Below, piece after piece: positions 55,871-64,000 of a stretch of 64,000 nucleotides of DNA. The notes beneath the pieces are model-generated. The model worked only from the letters and a program-made list of their open reading frames with translations. It was not told the origin of the DNA and made no database searches. The stretch is from Streptomyces sp. Tue6028. GTDB taxonomy: Bacteria > Actinomycetota > Actinomycetes > Streptomycetales > Streptomycetaceae. Numbering within the stretch: position 1 is the stretch's first letter; each line of letters opens with the position of its first letter. A program made the position numbers and the translations under genes. The stretch is from positions 93,032 through 157,031 of the forward strand of contig NZ_MLCE01000008.1 in the NCBI RefSeq assembly GCF_002300165.1, in the 5' to 3' direction.

Positions 55871-56737
55871 TCAGGCCCCTCCGGCGGCCGCGGCGGCCAC
55901 TGTCGCCCGCCGTGCCCTGCGGGCCGCTGGCACCACCAGCGGAGTCCCCGTCTCCGGGTCGTCGATGACCTGGCAGCGCAGTCCGAAGACCTGCTCGACC
56001 AGCTCGGCCGTCACGATGTCGTTCGGCGCGCCCTCGGCGATGACCTCGCCGCCGCGCAGGGCGATGAGGTGGGTGGCGTACCGGGCCGCGTGATTGAGGT
56101 CGTGCAGGACCGCGACGAGGGTGCGGCCCTGCTCCTCGTGGAGCTGCGCGCACAGGTCGAGCACGTCGATCTGGTGCTGGATGTCGAGGTACGTCGTCGG
56201 CTCGTCCAGGAGCAGCAGGGGGGTCTGCTGGGCGAGCGCCATCGCGATCCACACGCGCTGCCGCTGGCCGCCGGAGAGTTCGTCGACGTAGCGGTCCGCG
56301 AGTTCGGCGACACCGGTCGACGCCATGGACTCCTGGACCACCCGCTCGTCCTCCGCCGACCACTGCCGCAGCAGTCCCTGGTGTGGGTAGCGGCCCCGGC
56401 CGACCAGGTCGCCGACCGTGATCCCGTCGGGGGCGATCGAGGACTGCGGCAGCAGTCCGAGCGTGCGGGCCACCTTCTTGGCCGGCATCGACTGGATGAC
56501 CTGGCCGTCGAGGAGCACCCGGCCGCGGGTGGGCTTCAGCATCCGCGACAGGGCGCGCAGGAGCGTCGACTTCCCGCAGGCGTTCGGGCCGACGATGACG
56601 GTGAAGGAGTTGTCGGGGATCTCCACCGACAGCTTCTCCGCGATGACGCGCTGGTCGTAGCCGAGGGTGACGTCGTCGGCGGACAGGCGGTTCACAGTGC
56701 TCCTCTGGTTGTTCATGTCCGGTCCGCTGGTGCTCAT
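55871..56737 (-). CDS. Ferric-siderophore ABC transporter, ATP-binding subunit (FecE-like)
   Basis: A 288-residue ATPase. Walker A GPNACGKST (50-58), signature LSGGQRQR (154-161), Walker B LLLLDEP (174-180) and switch His in LHDLNHA (212) are all canonical. The RGRYPHQGLL stretch is typical of iron/siderophore importers. ATG 56737 overlaps the stop of the upstream permease by ATGA, so three genes form one unit: permease, permease, ATPase. Confidence 0.92.
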   Translation of the reverse strand: MSTSGPDMNNQRSTVNRLSADDVTLGYDQRVIAEKLSVEIPDNSFTVIVGPNACGKSTLLRALSRMLKPTRGRVLLDGQVIQSMPAKKVARTLGLLPQSSIAPDGITVGDLVGRGRYPHQGLLRQWSAEDERVVQESMASTGVAELADRYVDELSGGQRQRVWIAMALAQQTPLLLLDEPTTYLDIQHQIDVLDLCAQLHEEQGRTLVAVLHDLNHAARYATHLIALRGGEVIAEGAPNDIVTAELVEQVFGLRCQVIDDPETGTPLVVPAARRARRATVAAAAAGGA

Positions 56738-57867
56738 ATGCGTCCCGCCTTGCGCTCGGTGACCAGGAGCCACAGCAGGTACACGCCGCCGAGTACACCG
56801 GTGAGCACGCCGACGGGCAGCTGGTCCGCGCCGAAGGCCCGCTGCGAGGTCCAGTCCGCGACGATCAGCAGCGTCGCGCCCATGCACATGGACGGCACCA
56901 GGTTGGGCCCGGGCGAGCGGGTCAGCCGCCGGGCGAGCTGCGGCGCGGTGAGTGCCACGAAGCCGACGGGGCCGGCGGCGGCGGTGGCGCCCGCGGTGAG
57001 CAGCACCGCGGCGAGCATCAGCAGCAGCCGCGTCCGCTCGACACGCACTCCGAGCGCGTTCGAGACGTCGTCGCCCATCTCCATCATGCGCAGCCCGCGG
57101 GCGTTGGCCAGGACGAGCGGGACGAGGACCGCGCACAGGACGAGCAGCGGCCACACCTGCTCCCAGTCACGGCCGTTGAGGGAACCCGTCATCCAGACGA
57201 TCGCGCGGGCCGCGTCGACGATGTCCGCCTTGGTCAGCAGATAGCCGTTGACGGCGGTGACGATCGCGGAGACGCCGATGCCGACCAGGACCAGCCGGTA
57301 GCCGTGCACGCCCCGCCTCCAGGCGAGCAGGTAGATGGCGAGTCCGGTGACGAGTCCCCCGACGAGCGCCCCGAGTGCTACCTGGTCCGCGCTCCCCGAG
57401 AAGAGCACGATCATGATGAGCGCGCCGGCCGTCGACCCCTGGCCGAGGCCGAGCACGTCCGGGCTGCCCAGCGGGTTGCGGGAGATGGACTGGAAGAGCG
57501 CTCCGCCGAGGCCGAGGGAGGCCCCGACGAGCAGGCCGACGAGGACGCGTGGCAGGCGCAGGTCGTTGACGATGAACTCCTGGCCGGGGTCTCCGTCGCC
57601 GAACAGCGTCTTGAGCACGTCGGCGGCCGGGATCGGGAAGTCGCCGGTGCCGATCAGCACCACGCTCGCACCGAGTGCGGCCACCAGCAGCAGGACGACG
57701 ACGGTGAACGCCCGGACGTCGAACCGGACGGAGAGGCCGCCGCGCGCGCGGACGGCGCGGACACCCCGGATGCCCGGGGCCGCGTCGCCGGTCTTCTCCG
57801 AGGGGGCGGGAGTGCCGGTGTCGTGAGCGGTGTTCTGTTCGGGGGCCGGGGTGGCGGTGTTCTTCAC
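56734..57867 (-). CDS. Ferric-siderophore ABC permease (FecCD family)
   Basis: A 377-residue permease with about ten membrane segments after a 50-residue Thr/Pro/Ala-rich N-terminus. DLRLPRVLVGLLVGASLGLGG and RNPLGSPDVLG are signature FecCD features, and the NALGVRVERTRLL coupling loop meets the ATPase. GTG 57867 overlaps the stop of the first permease by GTGA and has GGAGGA about 10 nt upstream. Confidence 0.92.
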   Translation of the reverse strand: MKNTATPAPEQNTAHDTGTPAPSEKTGDAAPGIRGVRAVRARGGLSVRFDVRAFTVVVLLLVAALGASVVLIGTGDFPIPAADVLKTLFGDGDPGQEFIVNDLRLPRVLVGLLVGASLGLGGALFQSISRNPLGSPDVLGLGQGSTAGALIMIVLFSGSADQVALGALVGGLVTGLAIYLLAWRRGVHGYRLVLVGIGVSAIVTAVNGYLLTKADIVDAARAIVWMTGSLNGRDWEQVWPLLVLCAVLVPLVLANARGLRMMEMGDDVSNALGVRVERTRLLLMLAAVLLTAGATAAAGPVGFVALTAPQLARRLTRSPGPNLVPSMCMGATLLIVADWTSQRAFGADQLPVGVLTGVLGGVYLLWLLVTERKAGRI

Positions 57868-58907
57868 AGCTGTGCCGTCCTCCGTCGCCGTACGAGAAAA
57901 ATGAAGACCGGGCCGCCCAGGACGGCGGTGACGATGCCGACCTGGAGCTCCGCCGGCCGGGCGACCAGCCGTCCGACGACATCGGCGCCGAGCAGCAGCA
58001 CGGGCGACAGGACGGTGGCGTACGGCAGGATCCAGCGCAGGTCGGGGCCGGTGAAGGACCGTACGACGTGCGGGACCATGAGCCCGACGAAGACGATCGG
58101 CCCGCAGGCGGCGGTCGCGGCGCCGCACAGCACGGTGGCGGCGGCCATGGACAGGGCGCGGGTCCGGTTGAGGTTGGCGCCCAGCGCGCGGGCCGTGTCG
58201 TCCCCCATCGCGACCGCGTTCAGCGGTCGGGCGAGGGTCAGCGCGGCGACCGTGCCGACCACCAGGAACGGCAGGACCTGCTTGATGGTCGAGTCGGTGG
58301 CCGAGGCGAGCGATCCGACCGTCCAGAAGCGCATCTTGCCGAGCGCCGCGTCGTCCGTGATCATCACGGCCTGGAGATAGCCGTAGAGCGCGGCGCTGAT
58401 GGCCGTGCCCGCGAGCGCGAGCCGCACCGGGGTCGCGCCGCGGCTGCCGCCGAGGAACCAGACCAGCGCTCCGACGGCCGCCGCTCCGAAGAAGGCGAAC
58501 CAGACGTAACCGCTCAGGCTCGTGACCCCGAAGTACGTGATCGCGGTGACGACCGCCGCGGACGCGCCCGCGTTGATGCCCAGCAGTCCGGGGTCCGCCA
58601 GGGGGTTGCGGGTGAGCGCCTGGAGGACGGCACCCGACAGCCCCAGCGCGGCGCCGACGAGCAGGCCGAGCACGGTACGGGACATCCGGTCGCGCACCAC
58701 GACGTCGGCGTACGTCCCCGAGTCGTGGAACAGGCCGTGCCAGACCTGGTCCAGCGGCAGCGCTTTCGCACCGACCGCGATGCTCGCCAGGGCGACGAGC
58801 ACCAGGATCCCGGCGGAGGCGAGGAGCCCAAGGGCACGTATCGTCCGGCGGGTTGGGGGCGCGGGGGCGGACTCCGCGCGCTGTTCGGGAGGACTGTCGA
58901 CCAACAC
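57864..58907 (-). CDS. Ferric-siderophore ABC permease (FecCD family), first gene
   Basis: A 347-residue permease with about ten segments. DRMSRTVLGLLVGAALGLSG and RNPLADPGLLGINAGAS are the family signatures; ARALGANLNRTRAL is the coupling loop. It is the first gene of the permease-permease-ATPase operon. The GTG start lies 5-24 bp from an iron box and 6 nt after TAACCT, so the mRNA may be leaderless and repressed by iron. No substrate-binding lipoprotein is encoded nearby. Confidence 0.92.
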   Translation of the reverse strand: MLVDSPPEQRAESAPAPPTRRTIRALGLLASAGILVLVALASIAVGAKALPLDQVWHGLFHDSGTYADVVVRDRMSRTVLGLLVGAALGLSGAVLQALTRNPLADPGLLGINAGASAAVVTAITYFGVTSLSGYVWFAFFGAAAVGALVWFLGGSRGATPVRLALAGTAISAALYGYLQAVMITDDAALGKMRFWTVGSLASATDSTIKQVLPFLVVGTVAALTLARPLNAVAMGDDTARALGANLNRTRALSMAAATVLCGAATAACGPIVFVGLMVPHVVRSFTGPDLRWILPYATVLSPVLLLGADVVGRLVARPAELQVGIVTAVLGGPVFIFLVRRRRTAQL

Positions 58908-58911
58908 GAGG

Positions 58912-58930
58912 TTAGGTTAGCCTACCCTCG
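58912..58930. promoter_or_regulatory. Iron box (DmdR/IdeR/DtxR type)
   Basis: TTAGGTTAGCCTACCCTCG agrees with the consensus TTAGGTTAGGCTAACCTAA over the left half and at CTA-CCT on the right. It overlaps the -10 region of the first permease gene, predicting repression by an iron-bound DtxR-family regulator. Confidence 0.75.
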
Positions 58931-58976
58931 CATTACGTCTCGATCCCCCGTCAGCACCCGTCGGGGCAACGCCTGC

Positions 58977-60044
58977 TCAAAGCCCCAGTCTGGCCAGCGC
59001 CTTCCCGCCGTCCAGTGCGCAGGTGCCCTCGCCGGCCGCCGTCCACGCCGCGGCGCACAGCGCCCGCAGCCCGTCGATGGGCTCGCCGTCGCCCTCCAGC
59101 TCCAGCCTCCCCGCGTCGCCCGGCTGCGCCTGCCCCGAGGAGCCGCTCGACCGGCGGACCGTCGCCGTCCAGCCGCCGCAGCGGAAGCCCTCGCCCGCCT
59201 CGACGACCTCGGGCTGGCCGGTGAGCAGACCGCGCAGATCCGCGTCCACGTACGTCGGCCGGTGCTGCGGCGGCGCCGCGAGGAGCTGCGCGCCGTCCGT
59301 CACGCCGGTCAGCACGAGCAGCGAGTCCACCTCGCCGTTGAACGCGCCCTCGATGTCCGTGTCCAGCCGGTCCCCGACCACCAGCGGGCGCTTCGCCCCG
59401 GTCCGCAGGATCGTCTCGCGGTGCATCGGGGGCAGCGGCTTGCCCGCCACCTGCGGCTCGGCACCGGTGGCGATACGGACCACCTCGACCGCCGCGCCGT
59501 TCCCGGGGGCGATGCCTCGTGCGCTCGGGATGGTCAGATCGGTGTTGGACGCGAACCACGGCACACCGCGCGCGATGGCGTAGCACGCCTCCGCGAAGCG
59601 ACCCCAGGGCAGGTCCGGCCCGCCGTATCCCTGGACGACCGCCGCCGGGTCGTCGTCGGCGGATTCCACCGGCTCCAGCCCGCGTTCGCGCAGCGCGACC
59701 CGCAGCCCGTCGCCGCCGATGACCAGCACGCGCGCGCCGGCGGGCACCTGCTCGCTGATGAGCCGTGCCACGGCCTGCGCCGAGGTGATCACGTCGGCGG
59801 CGTCGGTCTCCGTCCCGAGCTCGGTCAGATGCGCGGCCACCGCGTCCGGTGTCCTGAGCGCGTTGTTCGTGACGTACGCGAGATGCATGCCTCCGGATCG
59901 GGCGGTACCGAGCGATTCCACGGCGTGCGCGATCGCGCCGCCACCCGCATAGACCACTCCGTCCAAATCGAGCAGAGCGGTGTCGTACGCATCGCTCAAT
60001 GCCTGGTCACTGCCCTTGGGCCGGGTCCGGACGGTCTGGCTCAT
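58977..60044 (-). CDS. HAD-IIA phosphatase (NagD/Rv1692-like)
   Basis: A 355-residue HAD-superfamily phosphatase. The nucleophile motif LLDLDGVVYAG has D26 and D28, then TNNALRTP (motif II) and VGDRLDTDIEGA (motif IV). A C-terminal extension of about 80 residues follows, as in Rv1692, reported to dephosphorylate glycerol 3-phosphate in membrane lipid recycling. That substrate is a transfer by homology. ATG 60044 has GAGGAG about 9 nt upstream. It belongs with the tlyA-nadK-recN neighbourhood, as in mycobacteria. Confidence 0.88.
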   Translation of the reverse strand: MSQTVRTRPKGSDQALSDAYDTALLDLDGVVYAGGGAIAHAVESLGTARSGGMHLAYVTNNALRTPDAVAAHLTELGTETDAADVITSAQAVARLISEQVPAGARVLVIGGDGLRVALRERGLEPVESADDDPAAVVQGYGGPDLPWGRFAEACYAIARGVPWFASNTDLTIPSARGIAPGNGAAVEVVRIATGAEPQVAGKPLPPMHRETILRTGAKRPLVVGDRLDTDIEGAFNGEVDSLLVLTGVTDGAQLLAAPPQHRPTYVDADLRGLLTGQPEVVEAGEGFRCGGWTATVRRSSGSSGQAQPGDAGRLELEGDGEPIDGLRALCAAAWTAAGEGTCALDGGKALARLGL

Positions 60045-60116
60045 TGCGTATCGCTCCTCGTTCGACCACTTTCCCCCGATCATCGCTCATGCCACCGACG
60101 CACTTACGATGCCCCA

Positions 60117-61409
60117 ATGAACTATGCAGGTCCCGCGGAGGAAACACCGGCGCGCAGCGGCCTCGAACTGACCCCGTTCCGGGGCCTGCGCTACGACCCC
60201 GACCGGGTCGGCAGCCTGGCCGCCGTGACGTCCCCGCCGTACGACGTCATCGTGCGGCCCGACGGGCTGATCGAACTCGAGTCCGCCGACCCCCACAACA
60301 TCGTCCGGCTGATCCTCCCCCAGGACGTGACCCCCGAAGCCCGCAACCGGCAGGCGGCCGACACCCTGAGCCGCTGGCTGTCCGAGGGCGTACTGACGAC
60401 CGACTCCGAGCCGGGCCTGTACGTCTACGAACAGCGCGACGGCGACCATCTGCAACGCGGTGTCATCGGCGCCCTGCGCCTCTCGGAGCCCTCGGAGGGG
60501 GTCGTCCTCCCGCACGAGGACGTCATGCCGCACGTCGTCGCGGACCGCGCGGCCCTGATGCGCGCCACCTCCGCCAATCTCGAACCGCTGCTCCTGACCT
60601 ACCGGGGCAACGGTTCCCGCGTGGGCACGGCCGCGGTCATCGAGCGGACGGCCGCACTCCCGCCGCTCCTCGCGACCGTCACCGAGGACGGCATCGGCCA
60701 CCGTCTGTGGGCGGTCACCGACCGGGCCGAACTGACCGAGATCCAGACAGATCTCGGCCACCATCAGGCGCTCATCGCCGACGGCCACCACCGCTGGGCC
60801 ACCTACCTGCGGCTGCGTGCCGAGCACCCCTCGCCCAGCCCCTGGGACTTCGGCCTCGTCCTGCTGGTGGACACGGCGCGCTATCCGCTGCGCGTCCGCG
60901 CCATCCACCGCCTGCTGCACCAACTGCCCGTGCCCGACGCCCTGGCCGCGCTCGGGGACTCCTTCCGCGTACGCCGCCTCGACGCGCCCCTCCCCGAGGC
61001 ACTGAAGGCCCTGGCGGTGGCCGCCGCCGACGGGAACGCCTTCCTCCTGGCGGGCGACGGCGCCTTCCACCTGCTCGACCGCCCGGATCCGGCGCTGCTC
61101 GCGCGGACGATCCCGGCCGACCGCCCCGAGGCGTGGCGCACCCTCGACGCGACCGTCCTGCACGCCACGCTCCTGGACCACATCTGGGCCATCCCGGAGG
61201 ACTCGCCCGCGCACATCGCATACATCCACGACACGACCGCCACGGTCGAGAAGGCGGAACGCGACGGCGGGACAGCCGTCCTGATGCATCCGGTCCGCGA
61301 GGAGGTCGTACGCGACCTGGCGCGCCAAGGGGTCAAGATGCCCCGTAAGTCGACGTCGTTCGGGCCGAAGCCGGCCTCGGGGCTGGTGCTGCGGGCACTG
61401 GCCCGCTGA
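60117..61409 (+). CDS. DUF1015 family protein
   Basis: A 430-residue cytosolic protein of the DUF1015 (COG4198) family. SPPYDVI (about 40-46) and LIADGHHRW (about 220-228) are its marks, and the second His-His pair could be catalytic or bind a metal. The biochemical role is not established. The ATG has TACGAT 6 nt upstream without a ribosome site, so it may be leaderless. It is divergent from the HAD phosphatase with a 72-bp gap. Confidence 0.85.
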   Translation: MNYAGPAEETPARSGLELTPFRGLRYDPDRVGSLAAVTSPPYDVIVRPDGLIELESADPHNIVRLILPQDVTPEARNRQAADTLSRWLSEGVLTTDSEPGLYVYEQRDGDHLQRGVIGALRLSEPSEGVVLPHEDVMPHVVADRAALMRATSANLEPLLLTYRGNGSRVGTAAVIERTAALPPLLATVTEDGIGHRLWAVTDRAELTEIQTDLGHHQALIADGHHRWATYLRLRAEHPSPSPWDFGLVLLVDTARYPLRVRAIHRLLHQLPVPDALAALGDSFRVRRLDAPLPEALKALAVAAADGNAFLLAGDGAFHLLDRPDPALLARTIPADRPEAWRTLDATVLHATLLDHIWAIPEDSPAHIAYIHDTTATVEKAERDGGTAVLMHPVREEVVRDLARQGVKMPRKSTSFGPKPASGLVLRALAR

Positions 61410-61426
61410 ACTCACGCGGAAACGCC

Positions 61427-61466
61427 CACGGGCGGCGGGACTCCTTCCGGAGTCCCGCCGCCCGTG
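61427..61466. terminator. Bidirectional terminator between the DUF1015 gene and the TPR gene
   Basis: A perfect 18-bp stem (61427-61444 with 61449-61466) with a UUCC-type loop between convergent genes. Confidence 0.85.
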
Positions 61467-61512
61467 TATGTCGTGCGCCGTCCGCCCCGCTGTCGCGGGG
61501 CGGAGCAGGGTG

Positions 61513-63645
61513 TCAGCCGCGCGGGGCCTCGCCACCGTCGGAGTCCGCAGCGTCGCGGTCCGCCGCGTCGCTGCCGGCCTCCGGCTGTGCGTCGGGGGCG
61601 GACTCGGCCTCGTCGTCCTCGTCGAGCTGGTCCTCGTCCTCGAGGTCGGCGTCGACTTCGGCAACGGTCCCGGCCGTCTCCTCGGCCTCGGCCTCCGGCT
61701 GCGTCGCGACCGTCTTGGCCCCGTCCTCGTCCTCGTCGTCGACGAGGACGTCGACGAACTCGACACCGTCGAGCTCGGCGAGCCGGTCGGAGGCGTCGGT
61801 GCTGCCGTCCTTGTCGGACTCGACGGCCTTCGCGAACCACTCGCGGGCCTCGTCCTCGCGGCCGGCGGCGAGGAGCGCGTCGGCGTACGCGTAGCGCAGG
61901 CGCGCCGTCCACGGCTGCACGGCGTTCGAGGCCAGCTCCGGGCTCTGGAGGGTGACGATCGCGGCGTCCAGCTGGTCCATGTCGCGGCGCGCACCGGCCG
62001 CCACGAGACGCATCTCGACCTGACCGGCCTTGTCCAGCTTCTGCACCTCGGGGGCACCGGCCATGTCCAGCGCCTTCTCGGGCCGTCCGAGGCCGCGCTC
62101 GCAGTCCGCCATGACGGGCCACAGCTCCACGCTGCCGGTCATCCGGCGCGCGGCGCGGAACTCGGCGAGCGCCTCGCTGAACTTCTGGTTGGCGTACGCG
62201 GCGAAGCCGGCCGCCTCACGAACGGCGGCGACGCGCGAGGCCAGCCGCAGCGCGATCCTCGAGTACGCGTACGCACCCTCGGGGTCCTCGTCGATGAGCC
62301 GGGCGACCATCACCAGGTTGCGCGAGACGTCCTCGGCAAGGCCCTTCGGCAGGCTCTGGAGCTCCTGCTGCACGTCCTTGTCGATCTCGTGGCCCGTGAC
62401 GTCGTCAGGGATCGGGAGCCGCTTGATCGGCTCGCGGTCGCGGTCCCGCTCCTCGCGGTAGCGGCTGCCACCGCCGCGCCGGTCGTCGCCGCCCCTGCGG
62501 TCGTCGCGACCGCGGAAGCCGCCGGGGCGTCCGCCCCGGTCGTCACGACGCGGGCCACCGCGTCCACGGTCGTCACGGCCGCGGTCGTCGCGTCGGAAGC
62601 CACCGCGGTCGTCGCCGCGGCGGTCGTCACGACGGTCGTCCCTGCGGTCGTCGCGACGGTAGGCCGGACGCTCGTCACGCCGGTCGTCCCGACGGAAGTC
62701 GCCACCACGGCTGTCGTCACGACGGAAACCACCACGGTCACCGCGGTCACCGCTGTCACGCCGGTCATCGCGACGGTAGGCAGGGCGCTCGTCACGACGG
62801 TCGTCCCGACGGAAGTCGCCACCACGGCTGTCGTCACGACGGCTGTCGTCACGGCGGAAACCACCGCGATCGCCGCTGTCACGACGGTCGTCACGGCGGC
62901 CGTAGCCACCGCGGTCGTCGTCGCGGCGCGGGCCACCGGGACGGTCGTCACGACGGTACGCCGGACGGTCCCCGTCCCTGCGGAAACCACGGTCACGGTC
63001 GTCACGGCGGAAACCACCGCGGTCACCGCGGTCCCCGCTGTCACGCCGGTCGTCGCGTCGGAAGCCACCGCGGTCGTCACCGCGGCGGTCGTCACGACGG
63101 TCGTCCCTGCGGTCGTCGCGACGGTAGGCAGGGCGCTCGTCACGCCGGTCATCGCGACGGAAGTCTCCGCCACGGCTGTCGTCACGGCGGAAACCACCAC
63201 GGTCACCGCGATCGCCGCTGTCACGACGGTCGTCACGGCGGCCGTAGCCACCGCGGTCGTCGTCGCGGCGCGGGCCACCGGGACGGTCGTCACGACGGTA
63301 CGCCGGACGGTCCCCGTCCCTGCGGAAACCACGGTCACGGTCCCGGTCGTCGCGGCGAGGCCCACCGGGCCGGTCGTCACGACGGTACGGCGGGCGTCCG
63401 CCGCGGTCGCCGTCGCGACGGTCGTCACGCCGGTCGTCGCGGGCTCGGAAGCCACCGCTGTCACGGCTGTCGTCGCGGCGGCCGCCGCGGTCGTCGCCCC
63501 GGCGGTCATCACGTCGGTCGTCGCGCCGGCCGGACCCGCCACGGTCGTTGTCGCGGCGCGGGCCGCCACGGTAGCCGCCGCGGTCACCACTGTCCCGGCG
63601 GCGCTGGTCGCGCTCCGGACGCTCGTCGGGAGAGTTGGGGGACAT
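61513..63645 (-). CDS. Arg/Asp-rich repetitive protein with TPR domain
   Basis: A 710-residue protein in three parts. Residues 1-400 are almost only Arg, Asp and Gly: RRDDRR, DRGG, RGG and YRRDDRPGG blocks in long near-identical units. Residues about 405-625 form a helical TPR-like domain (FSEALAEFRAARRM, ALLAAGREDEAREWFAKAV). Residues 625-710 are acidic (EDEDQLDEDDEAES). RGG-rich parts often bind RNA or form condensates, but that is inference. ATG 63645 has AGGAG 5 nt upstream. It begins 75 nt after the terminator of the rRNA operon, on the same strand. Confidence 0.85.
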   Translation of the reverse strand: MSPNSPDERPERDQRRRDSGDRGGYRGGPRRDNDRGGSGRRDDRRDDRRGDDRGGRRDDSRDSGGFRARDDRRDDRRDGDRGGRPPYRRDDRPGGPRRDDRDRDRGFRRDGDRPAYRRDDRPGGPRRDDDRGGYGRRDDRRDSGDRGDRGGFRRDDSRGGDFRRDDRRDERPAYRRDDRRDDRRDDRRGDDRGGFRRDDRRDSGDRGDRGGFRRDDRDRGFRRDGDRPAYRRDDRPGGPRRDDDRGGYGRRDDRRDSGDRGGFRRDDSRRDDSRGGDFRRDDRRDERPAYRRDDRRDSGDRGDRGGFRRDDSRGGDFRRDDRRDERPAYRRDDRRDDRRDDRRGDDRGGFRRDDRGRDDRGRGGPRRDDRGGRPGGFRGRDDRRGGDDRRGGGSRYREERDRDREPIKRLPIPDDVTGHEIDKDVQQELQSLPKGLAEDVSRNLVMVARLIDEDPEGAYAYSRIALRLASRVAAVREAAGFAAYANQKFSEALAEFRAARRMTGSVELWPVMADCERGLGRPEKALDMAGAPEVQKLDKAGQVEMRLVAAGARRDMDQLDAAIVTLQSPELASNAVQPWTARLRYAYADALLAAGREDEAREWFAKAVESDKDGSTDASDRLAELDGVEFVDVLVDDEDEDGAKTVATQPEAEAEETAGTVAEVDADLEDEDQLDEDDEAESAPDAQPEAGSDAADRDAADSDGGEAPRG
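62862..63342. repeat. 139-bp exact direct repeat within the TPR gene
   Basis: Positions 62862-63000 recur at 63204-63342, apparently base for base, 342 bp apart (a multiple of three). Further near-identical copies flank them (for example 62590-62720 and 63055-63180). Confidence 0.8.
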
Positions 63646-63719
63646 GGTGACTCCTGTCTTCGGTACCGCAAGTCATTCTCGCGCAGTCGGGTACCCGGCG
63701 CGCTTCGGAAAAACAAAAA

Positions 63720-63760
63720 AGGACCTCTGGTCCCAGCGAGTCGCTGGGACCAGAGGTCCT
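63720..63760 (-). terminator. Rho-independent terminator of the rRNA operon
   Basis: A perfect 19-bp stem (63720-63738 with 63742-63760) and 3-nt loop 9 nt after the 5S end. On the minus strand it is followed by a T-rich run (63708-63719), making a classic intrinsic terminator. Confidence 0.93.
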
Positions 63761-63769
63761 CCAAAAATT

Positions 63770-63888
63770 GTTCGGCGGCGTCCTACTCTCCCACAGGGTC
63801 CCCCCTGCAGTACCATCGGCGCTATGAGGCTTAGCTTCCGGGTTCGGAATGTAACCGGGCGTTTCCCTCACGCTATGACCACCGAAAC
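63770..63888 (-). rRNA. rrf: 5S ribosomal RNA
   Basis: The reverse strand reads as a complete 119-nt 5S rRNA. It begins GUUUCGGUGGUCAUAGCGU, has the conserved ACAUUCCGAACCCGGAAGCU loop B region and ends GUAGGACGCCGCCGAAC, with both ends pairing. It is the last gene of an rRNA operon whose 23S and 16S genes lie beyond the window's right edge. Confidence 0.95.
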
Positions 63889-64000
63889 CCTTTCAGACAC
63901 CCTGAAAAAACAGGGTTTTGAACGGGCAGCGAACTAGCACACTTTTCAATTGAAACAAGTGGAACTGTTCAGCCAGCACAACCGTTCGTTGTCTGGGAAC
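63889..64000 (-). other. 23S-5S internal spacer of the rRNA operon
   Basis: Lower-GC sequence ahead of 5S on the transcribed strand, with a small ACCCTG-N6-CAGGGT hairpin (63899-63916) near the 5S processing site. I see no tRNA in it, and no part I can name as 23S rRNA up to the edge. Confidence 0.75.

Noticed and set aside
62480..63600. CRISPR-like or satellite repeat array
   Set aside because: The repeats are in frame, lack spacers of equal length and encode a single continuous Arg/Asp-rich protein.
61468..63834. Plus-strand open frame rich in Val/Thr/Ala opposite the TPR gene
   Set aside because: It is the antisense of the Arg/Asp repeats, has no ribosome site or domain, and runs into the terminator and 5S rRNA.
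63889..64000. 3' end of 23S rRNA at the window edge
   Set aside because: The sequence does not match a 23S end that I recognise and looks like spacer; the boundary lies outside or cannot be called.

Overview
The window is high-GC actinobacterial DNA and reads as core chromosome of a Streptomyces. Supporting signs are the very high GC with GTG starts, two secreted Rpf/LysM hydrolases, a SepF-like protein, a PucR regulator, and the gene order cmk, plsC, der / scpA, scpB, rluB / parA / ald / pyrG, NUDIX, recN, nadK, tlyA, HAD phosphatase. That order matches what I remember of the S. coelicolor SCO175x-SCO179x region and, in part, M. tuberculosis Rv1689-Rv1713. I see no prophage, insertion sequence, CRISPR array, tRNA or large biosynthetic cluster.

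Layout. 1-9 kb: a cysteine-rich DUF5685 protein (cut by the window edge), sflA, an acyl-CoA dehydrogenase, an MFS exporter, two membrane enzymes, a small I78-type inhibitor and a WYL regulator. 9.5-15.7 kb: a branched-chain-amino-acid-type ABC uptake locus, with two lipoproteins on the minus strand. Divergent to them are a small membrane protein, a three-domain LivH-LivM-LivG fusion and a separate LivF whose Walker A lysine is arginine. 15.6-19 kb: two adjacent Rpf-LysM transglycosylases and two conserved Streptomyces proteins. 19-24 kb: der, plsC, cmk, then tyrA and aroH. 24-29.6 kb: a secreted protein, a DUF6529/Rieske pair, and a module of two convergent nucleotidyltransferases, an ADP-ribosylglycohydrolase and an NrtR-type Nudix regulator with a tandem operator. 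29.7-33 kb: a second MFS exporter and a SigG-like sigma factor coupled to a metal-binding enzyme. 33-38 kb: rluB, scpB, scpA, a probable ribbon-helix-helix protein and parA. 38-44 kb: ald, a STAND/TPR ATPase, ADP-ribose pyrophosphatase and pyrG. 44.7-51 kb: GH15 hydrolase, FAD oxidase, PucR regulator and a glycosyltransferase. 51-55.8 kb: recN, nadK, tlyA and two small proteins. 55.9-59 kb: a ferric-siderophore ABC transporter without a binding protein, under an iron box. 59-64 kb: HAD phosphatase, DUF1015 protein, a very repetitive Arg/Asp-rich TPR protein, and the 5S rRNA end of an rRNA operon that continues off the right edge.

The most unusual items are the NrtR/ADP-ribosylglycohydrolase/nucleotidyltransferase module, the LivHMG fusion with its repetitive linker, the disordered TPR protein beside the rRNA operon, the ParA-RHH-ScpA linkage, and a recurring promoter layout (TANNNT 6-8 nt before the start codon) that predicts many leaderless mRNAs. 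Several starts were moved inward from the longest possible frame using ribosome-binding sites, 4-nt overlaps or known family N-termini; the reason is given in each entry.
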